The notes beneath the pieces were generated by a model that searched no databases, was not told the origin of the DNA, and saw nothing but the letters and a program-made list of their open reading frames with translations. Positions 1-12,379 of a stretch of 64,000 bases of DNA are shown piece by piece (positions within the stretch are counted from its first letter, which is position 1; each line of letters opens with the position of its first letter). Location: NCBI GenBank assembly GCA_013398055.1, contig VZRS01002388.1, positions 1 to 64,000 on the forward strand. Reading direction: 5' to 3'. The position numbers and the translations under genes are program-made. The DNA is from Ifrita kowaldi. Lineage: Eukaryota > Chordata > Aves > Passeriformes > Cinclosomatidae.

Positions 1-229
1 TCGGGAGGTGATTCCAGCCCGCTGTTCCCGGGATGCAGGATCGGGAGGTGATTCCTGCCCACTTTTCCTGGGGTCGGGAGGTGACTCCTGCCCGATTTTC
101 CCGTTCTGGCGGGGTCGGGAGGTGATTCCAGCCCGCTTTTCCCGGGATGCGGGGCCGGGAGCTGGTTCTATTCCGCTTTTCCCGGGGTCGGGAGCTGATT
201 CCAGCCCGCTTTTCCCGGGATGCGCGGCC
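1..229. repeat. GC-rich minisatellite, about six units, cut by the left window edge
   Basis: Six head-to-tail units start at 1, 41, 74, 115, 155 and 188. Each begins with tcgggaggtgattc or a close variant and contains a cttttcccggg-type core. Unit lengths are about 40, 33, 41, 40, 33 and 42 bases: the long units carry an extra tail such as atgcagga or atgcgggg that the short ones lack. Units 5 and 6 share a ggagctg variant in place of ggaggtg, so neighbouring units may have been copied from each other. The array is CpG-rich and probably continues beyond the window. Open frames across it are by-products of the repeat. Confidence 0.9.
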
Positions 230-635
230 CCAGGGCGCCCTCGCGTGGCGTTGCCGGGGGGTGCGCGGAGGGGCCGGGCCGGCGGGGGGGGACACGGAAA
301 ATGTGGGAATAAGAGATGCTGGAGAGGCTGGAGCCGGAAAACAGCGGGGAAACGTCAACCAGTCCTTTTAAAAGTACTTGGGAGCTTCGTGCAAACTCTG
401 CCGTGAGGCGCTGCCCAGAGGTCGGACAGGCAAACTCCGGCAGAGCCGAGCAGTGAGGGCAGAACTCCAGGGATGCCCGGGCAGAACTGGAGCTCAACAA
501 CAAATCCTGCACCTCTCCCGAACCATGAGGCTCCTCTGAGGAGCTCTGCACGCGTGTCCGTGAAGAGCAGGGAGGCAGCAGGAGCAGGGCAGGGCCCCTT
601 CCCTGTGCTGGCACTGCTGAGGCACCGCCAGTGCT
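230..635. other. CpG-rich flank of the minisatellite, then unique sequence
   Basis: Positions 230-290 are very GC- and CpG-rich (for example gggcgccctcgcgtggcg near 234), falling to ordinary composition by about 360. It looks like a small CpG island or GC-rich repeat margin. No TATA box, exon or clear transcription start can be argued. The open frames here overlap on both strands and resemble nothing known to me. Confidence 0.4.
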
Positions 636-1108
636 GGAGACAGCTTTGGCCCCTCATGACAAACAGACATTGAGGGGCTGGAGCGTGTCCAGGGAAGGGA
701 ACGGGGCTGGGAAGGGGCTGGAGCCCCAGGAGAGGCTGAGGGAGCTGGGAAAGGGGCTCAGCCTGGAGAAAAGGAGGCTCAGGGGAGACCTTGTGGCTCT
801 GCACAACTCCCTGACAGGAGGGGGCAGCCGGGTGACAGCCGGTTTTTCACAGCTGTCAGGACAAGAGGAAATGGCCTCGAATTGCCACAGGAGAGGTTTA
901 GTTTGGACATCAGGGAAAATTTCTTCCCCAAAATGTTTGCATGCATCAGAACAGCCTCGAGGCAGTGGTGGTGTCCCAGTCCCTGGAAGGAGGTGTAGAT
1001 ATGGCACTTGGGGACATGGGACAGTGCTGGGGGAACAGCTGGACCCAACATTTTTTTCCCCTTGGTCTTTTCCAACCTAAATAAGTCTCTAATTATGTGA
1101 TTCCCTGT
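636..1108 (+). mobile_element. CR1 LINE, 3' fragment
   Basis: The order of segments matches the avian CR1 3' region: gaggggctggagcgtgtcca near 672, then gctcagcctggagaaaaggag near 757, then aggagaggtttagtttggac near 889, and finally ggtcttttccaacctaaat followed by a decayed attatgtgattc tail near 1,095. It is 5'-truncated, as most CR1 copies are, and lacks the reverse transcriptase coding part. The frames across it are broken, so it is inert. Confidence 0.9.
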
Positions 1109-1997
1109 TCAGCACTGCAGCACAGGATATTCAAAGCCTGTTTTCCAGAGCCTAAAAAGACACCCTCCTTACCAACACAACTCATTAAACATTACCAATT
1201 GCTAAGCAAACATTCCTAATTATCAACTAAACACCGCTGACATATTTCACACAAATAAAGCTATCAAAACCCTGGAAGGAAATTTCTCCTCTGACAGATG
1301 CCTGTGGGGTATCCAGGCACTCTCTGTGAAGTCTGGTGCACCTGTTTCACCCCCTTGAAAACCATCTGATAAAATGAATTACCAGCTCTCCTGTAAGCCT
1401 GGCAGCTGCCAGCACAGCAGAAAATGTGCTCAAATTAATATTAGAGCTACAGGAAATTCATCTTCAGGAAGCCCTGAAATAACCCAAGGCTATGCAAGGT
1501 GTCATTAGAGCTCAAAATGCTCAAATGCTCTAATGCCCGCTTCCCCATTCAATTTGGATGAAATCTGTTGAATGTATTGATTCAGTATCTGTTTATACTG
1601 AACCTTTGGCACAGCTCAAACATTTTGGGCTTTGAAGATATATTAGATTGAATTTTCTCAACTGTTTTTGTAGCCAGAATTGTATTCACTTGCACATGTA
1701 TTTTACCTAAAGGGGCATCTATCCCCTCTGTAAGTTTTATACAGGTAGCAACAACCTATAAAATAATTGTCTTTAGCTAAGAGAATATATTTGCATTTTT
1801 AACCAACTCATAGGTAAAACTCTGGCTTCACTGAAATCAGCATGAATTTTGCTAATGAGTGAGGTTTCAGTCTCTCTTCTAAGGCAGATCAAACGTGTCT
1901 TTCAGCAACTATACTCTCATTAAACCCTCTTATTCCTACACAGACAAGGTCATTCTCATATAATATGTACCAGAAATAAATATTATTTGCCTTCATC
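1109..1997. other. Unique AT-rich sequence, no feature seen
   Basis: No repeat signature, open frame of note or structured element was found. It contains scattered taatta-like and aataaa-like strings at the density expected for AT-rich DNA. Confidence 0.5.
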
Positions 1998-2066
1998 CTG
2001 GAAGTGTTCCAGGCCAGGTTGGACAGGGTTTGGAGCAACCTGGTTTAGTGGAAGGTGTCCCTCCTG
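1998..2066 (+). mobile_element. CR1 LINE, short internal fragment
   Basis: The segment ggttggacagggtttggagc followed by aacctggtttagtggaaggtgtccct is the standard CR1 3' UTR block in sense orientation. Both ends are lost, which indicates an old, eroded copy. Confidence 0.88.
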
Positions 2067-4226
2067 GAGTTTCATAACCCTGCTTTTACTTGTGCACGTT
2101 CCTTGTTACCTCCCTGATTTAGACCCCTCCATCCCACTGCTGGAACTCTTCAAATAAACACTTGGAAAACTTTAGGAACACGAGTATGAATAAATGCAGC
2201 TCAGCCTAAAAGGGAGTTGCTCTCTTGTGCCTGTACAAGCAGGGTAAGGCTTAACCCTGGAGCAATAGCAAGGAAGACACAAAACTCCGTGGAGCACAAG
2301 CAGGGGTGGCAGCACCCACCTAAAAAGGCTTTTCCTCAAAGTCTGTCCCAATTTTTAACTCAGCCACAGCACCCTGCCTCATTAGAGACAGGAATGTTCC
2401 CCCAGACATTTTACACTTCCACTTGTATTTCCTTTTGTTAGGGCAATCTCTTCAATTCTCCGCTTTTGCTTTTCAGAATGTTTTGTATCTTGAATAAAAA
2501 ACGAAGCAACAACATAAAACAAACTAAAAATGCCGTGCACTTTCCCTTTTCAGATGCATCTGTCTGTTGTAAGTTTAGTGCTGCTGATCTGGTAGTTATT
2601 TTAACTGCTGCTTGGCTCCAGCCCTGTTGATAGATTGGTTATTTTTATATATGGGAGGCCATTCGTGTGACTGATTTTGCAATTCATGCTGCCTGCTGAA
2701 GGACATCCCTCGAAACAGACCTCAGAGCTGTATTCTCAAGATGAAAGCAATTGGACAGAAGTACCTTTCTCAAAAGAGGGACCTCTATTACATTTATTTT
2801 TTCCCCCCTGAATTGCTTGCTCAAGCCAATTGGTTGGGTGATTGGAAGAAACGAAACAGGGAAGAATTGATGGGATTCACACCTCGGTGTGCAGCATTAA
2901 AGCCATTTCTTATCCTTAGCAAATGGGGAGTGTTGGATCAAACTCCAGTATATGGCCCAAATACAGCCCAGGGGAGAAAATGATTATGCTTATCATGCCA
3001 GCACGGGCTCGGCAGAGGTGAAAACAAGAGCATCCAAAAAAGCACAACCAAATTGCTCAGGGTTGTTATTTCAGGTTGCCAGTTGCTCAGGCTCCCTGCC
3101 CATGGGAGAGAGATGCTGCAATAACTGTAATTTCACAGATAAGTTGCATTTTAGGGGTCAATATAAAAAAAAAATCAGGAGCCAGGTAGGAAAATATCAA
3201 AGGCTGGCAAGAGAAAGAGGCTTTGGTAAGGAGGTTTGTGCAGCTTTGCTGGGCATACCCTCCTAAGGTATAAAGATGTGACCAAAAGGCATCCTGACTC
3301 AGGGAAATCATAGATTTAAATAAATATAATCTCTATGTTAAGGACCTACAGCTGCAGTTCCTCAAGATGCACGTGCAGGTATGCAAGTGCTTGCCAAAAA
3401 TCCAGCCACAAACACCCCTGGGGCTTGCACACCTCGCTGAACTTGGTCTGTCTGAGGTTTTGGGGAGAACAGGAGATGTTTCTGTGTGATGCTGAATATT
3501 TCTGGCCTTCCCCAGTGAGTGTGAACAAATGAACAGCTGCACTTCATCGGGCAAAGTTTGTTGATATTATTACTTGTTCTCTAGTAGAGACTCACAGCAG
3601 AGGCTTAAGGAAGATCAGAACATTTCACGGTGAAAGGTTGCAGAGCAATCCCTCATCTGCTGATCAGGGACTGGGAGATTTCTTGAGTCAGATACAGAGA
3701 TTATAAATTTAAATGACAATTTTTTTTAAACACAAATCTGTCCAAACCCTTTGGGATCCTGGTCCCAATATGAGCACCCACATGAAAGAGTATCCCCTTT
3801 TCTTAGTTTAAACTTGTCTTTTGTTATCATCAGATGCTCCTTGGCTGCTTAGAGAGGTCAGAAACCACAGAGTGCTCTGCTATCCCAGGTGACACATAAA
3901 TCCTTCTGTTTAAATTTCTGTTCAGCTCAGTGACTACAGTTGTTTCTGTCAGATGTGGACCAAAGTAAACAATCCTGCAACAATTTAGAAATTACAGTTG
4001 TTTTCCAAATTATATAAAAAAACCAAAGAGCCTTGTTTATGCCACCCATCTGGCTGCACATGGCACAACATCTGCAGCTCCGAGGGAAGGGCATCAGCAC
4101 AACAGCTGATCTGAAAGGCACACACAAAATGCCATCCCAAGAAGGCTCTTTTCTGTTGTTTTCTTAATTTTCAAACAGAGTTGAGTCTATCAAACGAGAG
4201 TGGGCTATTCAGATTGAAGGATTTGC
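2067..4226. other. Unique sequence, no supported gene
   Basis: The block is AT-rich with short overlapping frames on both strands, none with recognisable domains. A run of nine A lies at 3,165. No CR1, LTR or tandem repeat was seen. Confidence 0.45.
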
Positions 4227-4353
4227 ACTGGGAGGTGTCCAAGGAATGACTGCACGTGGCACTCAGTGCTCTGGGCTGGTGACAAGGTGGGGATTGGTCA
4301 CAGGTTAGATCTCAGAGGGCTTTTTCAATCCAAATGATCCTGTGATTCTGTGA
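4227..4353 (+). mobile_element. CR1 LINE, 3'-terminal fragment
   Basis: Sense CR1 tail: ggaatgactgcacgtggcac, then ctctgggctggtgacaaggt, then a decayed 'cttccaaccc' region and a terminal gatcctgtgattctgtga. The 3' end is intact enough to show the 8-bp tail unit, so this is a 5'-truncated insertion. Confidence 0.9.
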
Positions 4354-4455
4354 AAATGCCAGTTCATGCCCATCACAGTGGATTAAACCAAATAACCTGA
4401 TACTCATCAACTCTGAATTTTCTTTTGGGAAGAAAAAGAGTGGCTGCTGGCAAAG

Positions 4456-4505
4456 AGGAAAAATATACAAAAATCACATGAGGAAAAATATACAAAAATC
4501 ACATA
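4456..4505. repeat. Two-copy tandem duplication, 25-bp unit
   Basis: The unit aggaaaaatatacaaaaatc plus acatg occurs at 4,456-4,480 and again at 4,481-4,505, with one mismatch in the last base. It probably arose by replication slippage. Apparent frames here (a serine- and phenylalanine-rich peptide on the minus strand) are a product of the repeat. Confidence 0.9.
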
Positions 4506-5607
4506 AAGAAAAAACACACAAACTCTACCACCAATTATAGAATCAGTTTCCTTCATTCTCCCCCCAAAAAGCCTCTGTGGGATGAACACTCAGCATCAGT
4601 TTGCACTAAAATAAAGATTGATGTGATTCTCCCAGTTTACCAAATACCTGGTTTGAGCAACAGGTTTTATAGGGAAGTCACTGTCTCTTTTTGACACCAT
4701 GTCAGTTTTGTTCAATTATCTACACTTCCTAAAAAGAAGAAAGCATTTTCCTTCAAAATACAGCTTGAAGAGGACATACAAACACACAAGATTAAGTGAC
4801 TTTGCATTTTATTGTGAAATCAAACAGATGTATGGATTACTCTGCTTTGGGGCAGGGAGGAGAAGCCAGGGTGGGCTGGTTCTTACAGAGCATTTCTGAC
4901 ATTTTGCTTGAAAACTGCTGATCACAAAAAAAAAAAAAAACTAGAGCCAAGTTCCAGGTCTGACATTTGCACATTTTCCCTGTGCAGAACTTGCTTCCTC
5001 AGGGTCACACGTCACAGCCCCCAGGGCAGGGAGCTCGTTTGGAGCAGGCTGAGCCAGATGGGGAAATCTCACGTGGCAGCTGCAGCAGATGGGAGCTCAG
5101 GAGAGAGATCCCACAGAGACCCTCCATCTCAAACTTCCCTCACTTGCCAGGAGCTCTGGATTTTTGAGGCCTGACCAGATGGTCTGTAAAGCTTTCAGAT
5201 ACAGCAGCGTTAGGGGTTTGAGAGAGATGGGCAGGTTAAAGTTGGTGTGATGGAGACATGCATTGCTGTGATGTATTCCAGCCCTAAGAGCTCAGCAGGT
5301 GCCACAGGAAGCTCTTCAAATTTTAATCCAGGTGCAGAATTAAACTGGTGCATGTGTTAATATCGAACCCAAACTTCACTGAAATAATCTGGCATCCCTG
5401 TGTGTTTCCATGTGCTCTGGAGAGTTCATTCCCAGAGCTGCTGCCCAGCTTTACCCTGTTCTCAGGGCAGCAATTCCCTTCCACCTGGGCAAAGCATTCC
5501 TGTGCCAGAACTTCACCTCTTTTACAGGTGCCAGGCATTTACCAGGATATTCAAAGTGCTGGGAGTGCGATAAACAGTAATTGTGGAATAAAAATTTCAT
5601 TAAAAAA
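4506..5607. other. Unique sequence with a 15-A run
   Basis: A run of 15 A lies at 4,926-4,940. The remainder carries no recognisable repeat or gene. Overlapping frames at 4,908-5,174 and 5,348 onward are short, lack domains, and the latter runs into the CR1 copy that follows. Confidence 0.45.
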
Positions 5608-5872
5608 TGGAACGGTTTGGGTTGGAGGGACCTTAAATCCCATCCACCCCCCCCCCTGCCATGGGCAGGGCCCCCTCCCACTGTCCCAGGCTGCTCCAAG
5701 CCCCAATGTCCAGCCTGGCCTTGGGCACTGCCAGGGATCCAGGGGCAGCCACAGCTGCTCTGGGCACCCTGTGCCAGGGCCTGCCCACCCTCACAGGGAA
5801 CAATTCCTTCCCAATATCCCATCCATCCCTGCCCTCTGGCAGTGTGGGAAGCCACTCCCTGTGTCCTGCCAC
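5608..5872 (-). mobile_element. CR1 LINE, 3' fragment, antisense
   Basis: Reading from the left, the segment starts with ggtttgggttggagggacct (the complement of the CR1 3' end). It continues through cctgccatgggcagggcc, caggctgctccaagcccc and the complement of the 'cctggatccctggcagtg' block. A run of ten C at 5,647-5,656 has grown inside it. Several open frames on both strands fall in this copy and are not genes. Confidence 0.95.
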
Positions 5873-6039
5873 TACGTTTGCAGTAATTAATTTTTAAATG
5901 GAGAAGTTTTGCATGAAAAGAAAATGGAACACAATAACCACGAGAAAACAAACAATAAGAAAACCGCACACAGAAAAGCACAAAAAATTAGAGTAAAACT
6001 AAAAACAAACAAACAAAACTGAAAATAATTTATTTTTTC
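5873..6039. repeat. A-rich tract with (AAAC)n at 5,999-6,018
   Basis: The tract is A-rich on the plus strand, ending in an aaacaaacaaac microsatellite. It lies next to the 5' side of the antisense CR1 copy; whether the two are linked is unclear. Confidence 0.6.
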
Positions 6040-6350
6040 TTCCCGAGCCCAGCGCTCCCTCGCAGCCCCTGTGCGCTGGCAATCCCAGCACTGCTCTCTC
6101 CTGTCTCTAGAGGGCTGCCTTAAACCACGGAAAAGGGTCCGAATAGCCGCGTTTCAGCGCTTTGCTTTTACCTCCCATCCCAATTTCTGCATCGTCATCA
6201 GCAGCACCTCTGCATGAATTCCTGCCGCCAGCCTGGAGCAAACGTCCTTTGGAAGGGGATTCATCTGCAGCTCTGATCTTTGGGTTGTCCAACGCTGGAC
6301 AAATGACCCGACCACTAAAGGACAATATAAAATCTTGGAGCTGTGCATTT
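6040..6350. promoter_or_regulatory. Candidate conserved non-coding element
   Basis: This is a sharp island of balanced composition between AT-rich flanks, with retained CpGs (for example ccgaatagccgcgtttcagcg near 6,139, and gtccaacgctggac near 6,288), no repeat signature and no gene-like frame. Retained CpG in otherwise CpG-depleted DNA suggests either selection or low germline methylation. This is inference only; an alignment to other birds would settle it. Confidence 0.35.
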
Positions 6351-8499
6351 TGCCTCAAACTAGAGCAAAAGTGCAGGTTTATTATCTGGCTGGTGTTCAT
6401 TCCACAGCCACCTCGCTGAGAAGGGTTAAATCAGCTGCTCTGAGCAATTTTAGCAACTTAAATGCAGCTCTGAATCTGTTTGTAATACTCAGAAATCAAG
6501 AAATGAACACTCAGGAAGAGTTAAAATACAGAACACTGCTGTAAGTGTGTCCTTGTCCAAAATGATGCTGCACTTCATGCCACTGCATAATAAAACACAA
6601 AACAAATGGATTGCATAAAAGTGCATATTCCATTTTCAAATGTTACATTTTAAAACTTGAAATGACAGCTTGTATTTTTAATTGCTTTTTTTTTGGAGAG
6701 TAGATCTCCTGAGGAATGTAAATTTCAAGAGTTCAATGTTTTAAAAAATGTAGTATAAATGAAACTATGCCATTCAGTAAGGGCCTTTACTCCTGAAGCA
6801 GTTTGTGTTGGAAACAGTCTTGTTTTGTAAATCTGATGATCACAAAGAACCTGCTCAGTTTTAAAATAAAACAGAGCCAGCACTTTTTCAATTATGGGGA
6901 AAGCAGAGAGAAAGCTTTTTAATAATTTGCACCAAACTCCAGTCTCTAGATCTCAGATTGGTACCTGAGCTGATTCAAAGGGAAAGCAAAACAAACTGCT
7001 GGATTTGTGTGAAAAACAAATAATTAATCCAAACTTTGAAGACATTTGGAGGGTTCTTTTGAAGTAATAACAGTGTTTAGCAGCAGGGAGGGGGTCAGAG
7101 CCCTTGGGCCCCTCGGCTTTGCTGGTTGCACTCAGGTAAGGCCATGTCTGGGTGTGCCCTGCAGCGTCCAGCTCCATCCCTATTTACACCAGGACCTCCA
7201 TCCCTTCAGGAGAGGAGGACTGCAGGAAGATACAGATCCCATGGGATCCCAAACATGTGTCCCACCCACACACACAGAGGTGCCACCCACCCCTCCTGCA
7301 ACCAAACCCCACTGAGCCACAGTGGGCTCAGCCTGGTGGCAGCACAAAGACACCCTACAAGCTTGTGAGTAAGAAAATCACCCTCAGAAGTCTTTGGCTC
7401 ATGGCTGCATTCAGATTCCTTGAGGATAAACCCCCTATTCCTCTTCTTTGCCCTCCTTCTTTCAACCATACAGCATTTTTGTGTCTCCTGGGTCAAGCAT
7501 CATCTCTTGGAGCACACTGGGTTAAAGTAATTTTCTTCCCGTGGGTGCTCCCCAGCCCCACCTGAGCCAAGCCCCTGAGACAGGATTTTCCTCAGGGCCT
7601 GACTCTGCCCTCATCCCCGTGGGCCACACTCCAAGGACAGGGGTGAATCTCACCCGTGCTCCCTCCCCAGGGGTCAGGTTTAATCTCAGAGTCATGAGGC
7701 ACAAAGAGCACTGTGGAAACCCTTGAAGGATCTCCTTTAGAAAAAAAGGCAATTCTTGAATAATAAATTCATACGTGTGCGGTAAGTATTTTACACAATA
7801 GAGAGGCAAACAGATTAAATTAATTTACAGCTATTGCATTTAGTACATAGCATTTCACCAAGTACCATGGATGGGATGGTTTACAAGGGGTAAAGAGGCT
7901 GCAGCTACTAAGCTGCTGTGAAAATTGTAGCAGGAGAATCAAATGCATTTCCTGGCTTAACTGAACATGGGATATGATTTCTCTAAGTACTGTCACCAGT
8001 GTTAAAAATATGTGATGGGATATATCAGTAAGAAGCATCTTCAAAGAGGATTAAAGGTTCAGATGTTTTTTCTTTTGTTTGAGGCAATAATATATTGAAT
8101 TCTTTTGGACTAATTAAACTTGAAACTGATCCAGCTTGCTGGTTTTTTTTTTCTTTTTGGGTACAATGCTTCTTACAGTTTACAGCTAATTGGCAGGTGA
8201 GCAAGATAAGTAGCAGTGAACACCACTTGATGCTGTTACTGCCTAAGGGAGAGATGGGCAGCCAGTTGTACAGGAAGAGGCTGTTCGACACACATAGGAG
8301 ATGAACATAATGAATTTTCACCTGAGGAGATAATGCAATGACTTAACCCCCCACAAGAAATAAGACCTTGGTGTTCCAGGAAATTTCTTCTTGAGGAAGT
8401 GTTTCAGAGATGACAGCAAAGCTTCTTTGTGGCCACCTAAACACTAAAAAGCCTGTAGGTTGCTTTGCTACTTGGTTGAAATTACAGAATCAGAGCACT
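6351..8499. other. Unique sequence, no supported gene
   Basis: No CR1 or LTR signature was found. Frames at 7,046-7,565 (both strands) overlap each other, are rich in P, S and H, and have no domain I recognise. A T-rich run lies at about 8,143-8,157. Confidence 0.45.
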
Positions 8500-8860
8500 T
8501 GACTTGCATTCAGGCTTTGCTAATCCCCGTGGAGCTTTATCCCCTGTTTGTCATTAGCTGACTGCATTGACAGCCTCCCCTGCCTGCCCTCCCTAACCAA
8601 AACAGCAACAAAAACTCCTTTGCATCAAAGAGAATTCTCTTTCAACTTTGATCACATTTCTCGTGCTGCTCAAGCCTGTTGCTAAGAGAAACTGCGGTGG
8701 TGAGGAATGGGCGAGTCATTATTATAATTACTCTTGTTACACCCCAGTGAGAACAAGCCTCTCCCAGCACTCAGGGAATTATCCAGCAGTGCAGGCTTTA
8801 ATTGATAGAGTTACTGACAGCCCTGCTGGGCTGGAGCTGCAGGAGAACCCAGCCACAACA
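8500..8860. promoter_or_regulatory. Candidate enhancer-like conserved block
   Basis: The sequence includes cattagctgactgcattgac near 8,553, a tgacag site and the motif gagtcattattataattact near 8,711, which holds AP-1/CRE-like and homeodomain-like cores. There is no repeat signature. The plus-strand frame 8,648-9,013 passes through it but has no recognisable domain and no good start context. Regulatory role is inferred from sequence character only. Confidence 0.35.
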
Positions 8861-10023
8861 TCAGCACGTGGGGCAGGAGCTGCTGCCACGCTGGACTGGA
8901 CCCCCTCTGCCAGGTACAGGGATGTGCACGGCCCTGGCTGCCAACACTGGGAGTTTATTCCATCAGAACTCTTCTTGCTGAGAACTCAGGACCAGCATCC
9001 TGAGCTGTGCTAAAATATCTGCTGTGCTGGTGCTTCTCAGGCTGACCCACCTGCACAGAGCTGATGGTCAAGGCAGGAGGAGAAAAGGTCTCACTTCATG
9101 GAAAAAGTAGGACCCAGCTCTTCTGTCTGTCACTTGTTCCACTGGTCCAGCTACATCCCCTGAGTGACATTATTTATTAGTCTGGAATCTTTTATAAAAT
9201 CTGAAATATGTAACAAAAAGCACTAATAAATACTAAGCAGAGACATGTGGTGCCTTGTAAAGAGACAAGATAGGCACCTTTACAGCAGCCAGGCATTGGA
9301 GAAGGCTGTTATTTGGTTTAGTATGGGATGGGGGGATCTGGAGCACCTTCAATGTAGTTCTGCACGTCGCTTCTGCCATTGCAGAAATTTTAGTTAGTGG
9401 CTTTATTGAGTTTAGTTCTAAAGGAAAAAGAATGACAAGACATATGCATGCTAAAGCAAGAGGCCTTTTTCTTACATTCCCAAGCATGGAAGGAAAACTG
9501 CAGCATGTACCCTATCATCTGCTGGAGGTGTCATGAAAAATACAAATACATCAACTCCTGAGACTGCAATGCAAGAGCTCTGATAAATCCATGCAGTGGT
9601 GTTGAGAATATCTGCACTCACTTGAACACATGCTTTCCAAAGTGCCTCTGTAATGTCACAAAGGTGCTTGCTCTGAAGGAGCAGCGCTAAATGGAAGTGT
9701 TTTAATTTTTCAGGAAGTACAAATAGAGTGATTTATCTTTCAGGTGAAAGGATGAGGGGAAAGGATTATCTTTTTCACCTCCTGTGTGAAAGGTATCCCG
9801 ACAGGCTCCAGGTGACACGACGTTTACACGGATCACTGCTTAGTCATTCATCCAGCATGGCTGGAAAATGTCAAGTGCAGGGCAAATACCTGCATATGTC
9901 GAGACAGAGGGAGTTGCACTTTGTATTTAAGACCCCTGAAGGAGCAGAAGGAAAGGGTTAATGAAAACTGAAATGATTTTCACAAACACAGCGGCTCTTC
10001 AAGGTAAAAAGGAAAAGGAACAT
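8861..10023. other. Unique sequence, small inverted repeat, no gene
   Basis: A modest stem (ggtgcct paired with aggcacc, plus tgt with aca around a bulge) lies at 9,249-9,278, too short to claim an RNA gene. Otherwise no repeat or gene was seen. Confidence 0.4.
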
Positions 10024-10278
10024 TGAGGAAATGTCCTCAAATTGCACCAGGAGAGGTTTAGATTAGATATGAGGTAAAATTTCTTCACAAAAAGTATTGC
10101 CAAGCTTTGGAACAGGTTTTTCAGGGAAGTGGAGTCATCATTCCTGGAAGTGTTCAAAAGAGGTGTGGATATGGCACTTGAGCACAAAGTTTGGTGGTGA
10201 ACGTGGTGGTGGTGCTGATGGTGGACTCGATGACCTCAGAGGTCTTTTCCAGCCTTAACTTTCTATGATTCTATGATT
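10024..10278 (+). mobile_element. CR1 LINE, 3' fragment with intact tail
   Basis: Sense CR1: aggagaggtttagattagat, then tggaagtgttcaaaagaggtgtgg, then ggtggactcgatgacctcag and ggtcttttccagccttaact, ending in a clean ttctatgattctatgatt tail. The preserved 8-bp tail units mark the true 3' terminus. It aligns by eye with the 636-1,108 copy but has a better tail. Confidence 0.95.
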
Positions 10279-11930
10279 TATCAATGTGGAATTCCAGCCT
10301 CAAATATTCAGGAATGGCAGGGAAATTTTTTCAGATGACATCCATGGAGCAGTGTCTGCAGTACCTCCCTCGGTTTGGGTTTTTTCAAATCTCAGGCTGG
10401 GGGAGTGGCAGGGTGGAGGAGAAGCAGCATCCTGCTCCGGGGAAAAAAAACAGGGATTGTTTTTTTGATGCTGTGATTTTTTAATTTTTATTTTCTTGAA
10501 GGTGCAGAGAAACTCCAGTGCTTTTCCTCCTTGGGTCTCCCAAATCTTTCAGAAATGCTGCTTGAGATCTTCCTTTCCTGTCGGGGAGCAGTGATGGGAG
10601 CAAGAGAACGGCAGCTGAGCGGAGTGTGCGCACACAGACAGAATGGGCTGGAGCCATTTCCCTCTGCCTACCCTCAGTCAGAGCCTGAGACATTAAACTC
10701 TGTCCCCAGCTAAAAAATGCCTTCTCTTTGCTCTGAAAGAGAAAGGTTGGCAGCCTTGTAGAACTCGGAGGCTTGGAGATCCTTTAAAATATACTTTACA
10801 GAAATGCTTTAGCTCTGCAGCACTTCTGGAGTCAAAGAACAGGGCAGGGAGGACAGGAAGTTTGAACCCAGCTGTTTTCTGGGAGTTACAGCTATTGATT
10901 ACAATTGCATTGACTACCAGACCGTTTAATCTAATGAAATTGTTCTTGAGTGACACTACTGCAATTGAGATGGAAGTGTAGCCAACTTGGAAGGAAAATT
11001 TAGAAGTGTTGGAAGAGGCAATAGTTGGATTTCAGGGCACAAATGGGTTTGTTAGCACAATGTTACACACTGACTGTGTTGTGCTTAGCTGTATTCCTGT
11101 AGAAATTCTGTTATTTCGCCAGGACTAATGCAGGAGAAGAATAGAGCAGTAGTTTTCCTACTATTTCTGTGACTGAGTTCCCATACAATGAATCTATAAA
11201 ACGATTAGATCCTAAAGCTGAATCAAAAACAAATTAGTTATTGAGAGGCAAATATAGCTCTCAGAATCTCTTAACAGATCATTCTGTTACTTGTGGCTTA
11301 ATATGAAGAAGGAGAGTTAATTATTTATACCATGCACGGGGTTCACTAAATGAGAGCTGTAGATGAGATGGAGTCATAAATTAATGCTTTGTAAAAATTG
11401 TTCTTTACTCAAAGCCAAAAGGAAAGGTATTTGTGGGATGGAGCAGGGACAGGCATCACTGAAACCCAGCAGGTCAAACTCCTGGAGAGCTTCCCATCAC
11501 TCAGAGCTACTCATGGAAAGGGGCTGTGCTGTGTTCTGGGTTTCCCCCTGCCCTCGTCTCACCCTAAATATAACACCATGTCTGGGTTTTGTCTCAATTC
11601 CAAGCAAAATTATCAGAGTTTGAATTTGGCTGCTGAAAGAACTCTGCACGTGTGAAGACATTGCTCTGTCATGCCTGGTCCTGACACAAACCCAGAATCA
11701 CTCTGTTAGTTCTGTGGTTTTACTCTTAAATTAACCTTGTCACTTCTTAACTCATTTTTGTCTGCCATTAGACCCCAAAAAGGGAGAAAGTACTTGTTTC
11801 CATGAGATTTTTATTTACATTAGCTTCTCAAATGAGATAATTAATTGCTTCAGCTAGCAAGGGTCTTCAGAGGTAGCTTCAGAGAAGGAACCTTTCTAGT
11901 CAGGAAAAAGAGGCAAGAGAGATCACAAAA
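10279..11930. other. Unique sequence, no supported gene
   Basis: AT-rich sequence with short conflicting frames. The frames at 10,481-10,693 (-) and 11,363-11,655 (+) show no domain. No repeat was recognised. Confidence 0.45.
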
Positions 11931-12047
11931 AATGGTTTGGGTTGGAAGGGACCCTAAAGTCCATCTTGTTCAAACCCCCTGCCATGGGCAGGAACGCCTT
12001 CCACTAGACCAGGTTGCTCATGACTGTCCTCAGACATCCCTTCCATG
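11931..12047 (-). mobile_element. CR1 LINE, 3' fragment, antisense
   Basis: It begins aatggtttgggttggaaggg (complement of the CR1 3' end) and continues with cccctgccatgggcagga and ccactagaccaggttgctca. It is truncated after about 115 bases. Confidence 0.92.
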
Positions 12048-12379
12048 CCTTTAAATTATGCTGTAATATTTCATTGCATTTCCCAGTGAAGGATCTGTTT
12101 AGAAGAGGCTGAAGGCAGATCTGCTATGGAACTGAGGGCTGCTGCCCTCACCATGCTCCCCTTGAGCTCTGGGAAACACCTGCAAACTCCTTCCCTGCAG
12201 CCACAGCTTCCACTTCTGCCTCTGTTACTTCTCAAATTTATTTTGTCTTCTTCCCTATTTAAACCCTGAAATTCTGTCCCAGCCCATCTTTTGTAACTGC
12301 AGCCACCAGATCTTCCTTTGAAGCTCTTGGGTTACCCGTTGCCTCTGCTGCTCAGACCTTCAACCACTTCACACTTTTG
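12048..12379. other. Unique sequence, no feature seen
   Basis: Moderately pyrimidine-rich; no repeat, frame or regulatory signature could be supported. Confidence 0.4.

Noticed and set aside
5348..5981. Open frames of up to 180 codons on both strands
   Set aside because: They run through the antisense CR1 copy at 5,608-5,872; the translations are element-derived or chance.
9249..9278. Bulged stem-loop as an RNA gene
   Set aside because: Stem too short and broken by a bulge.
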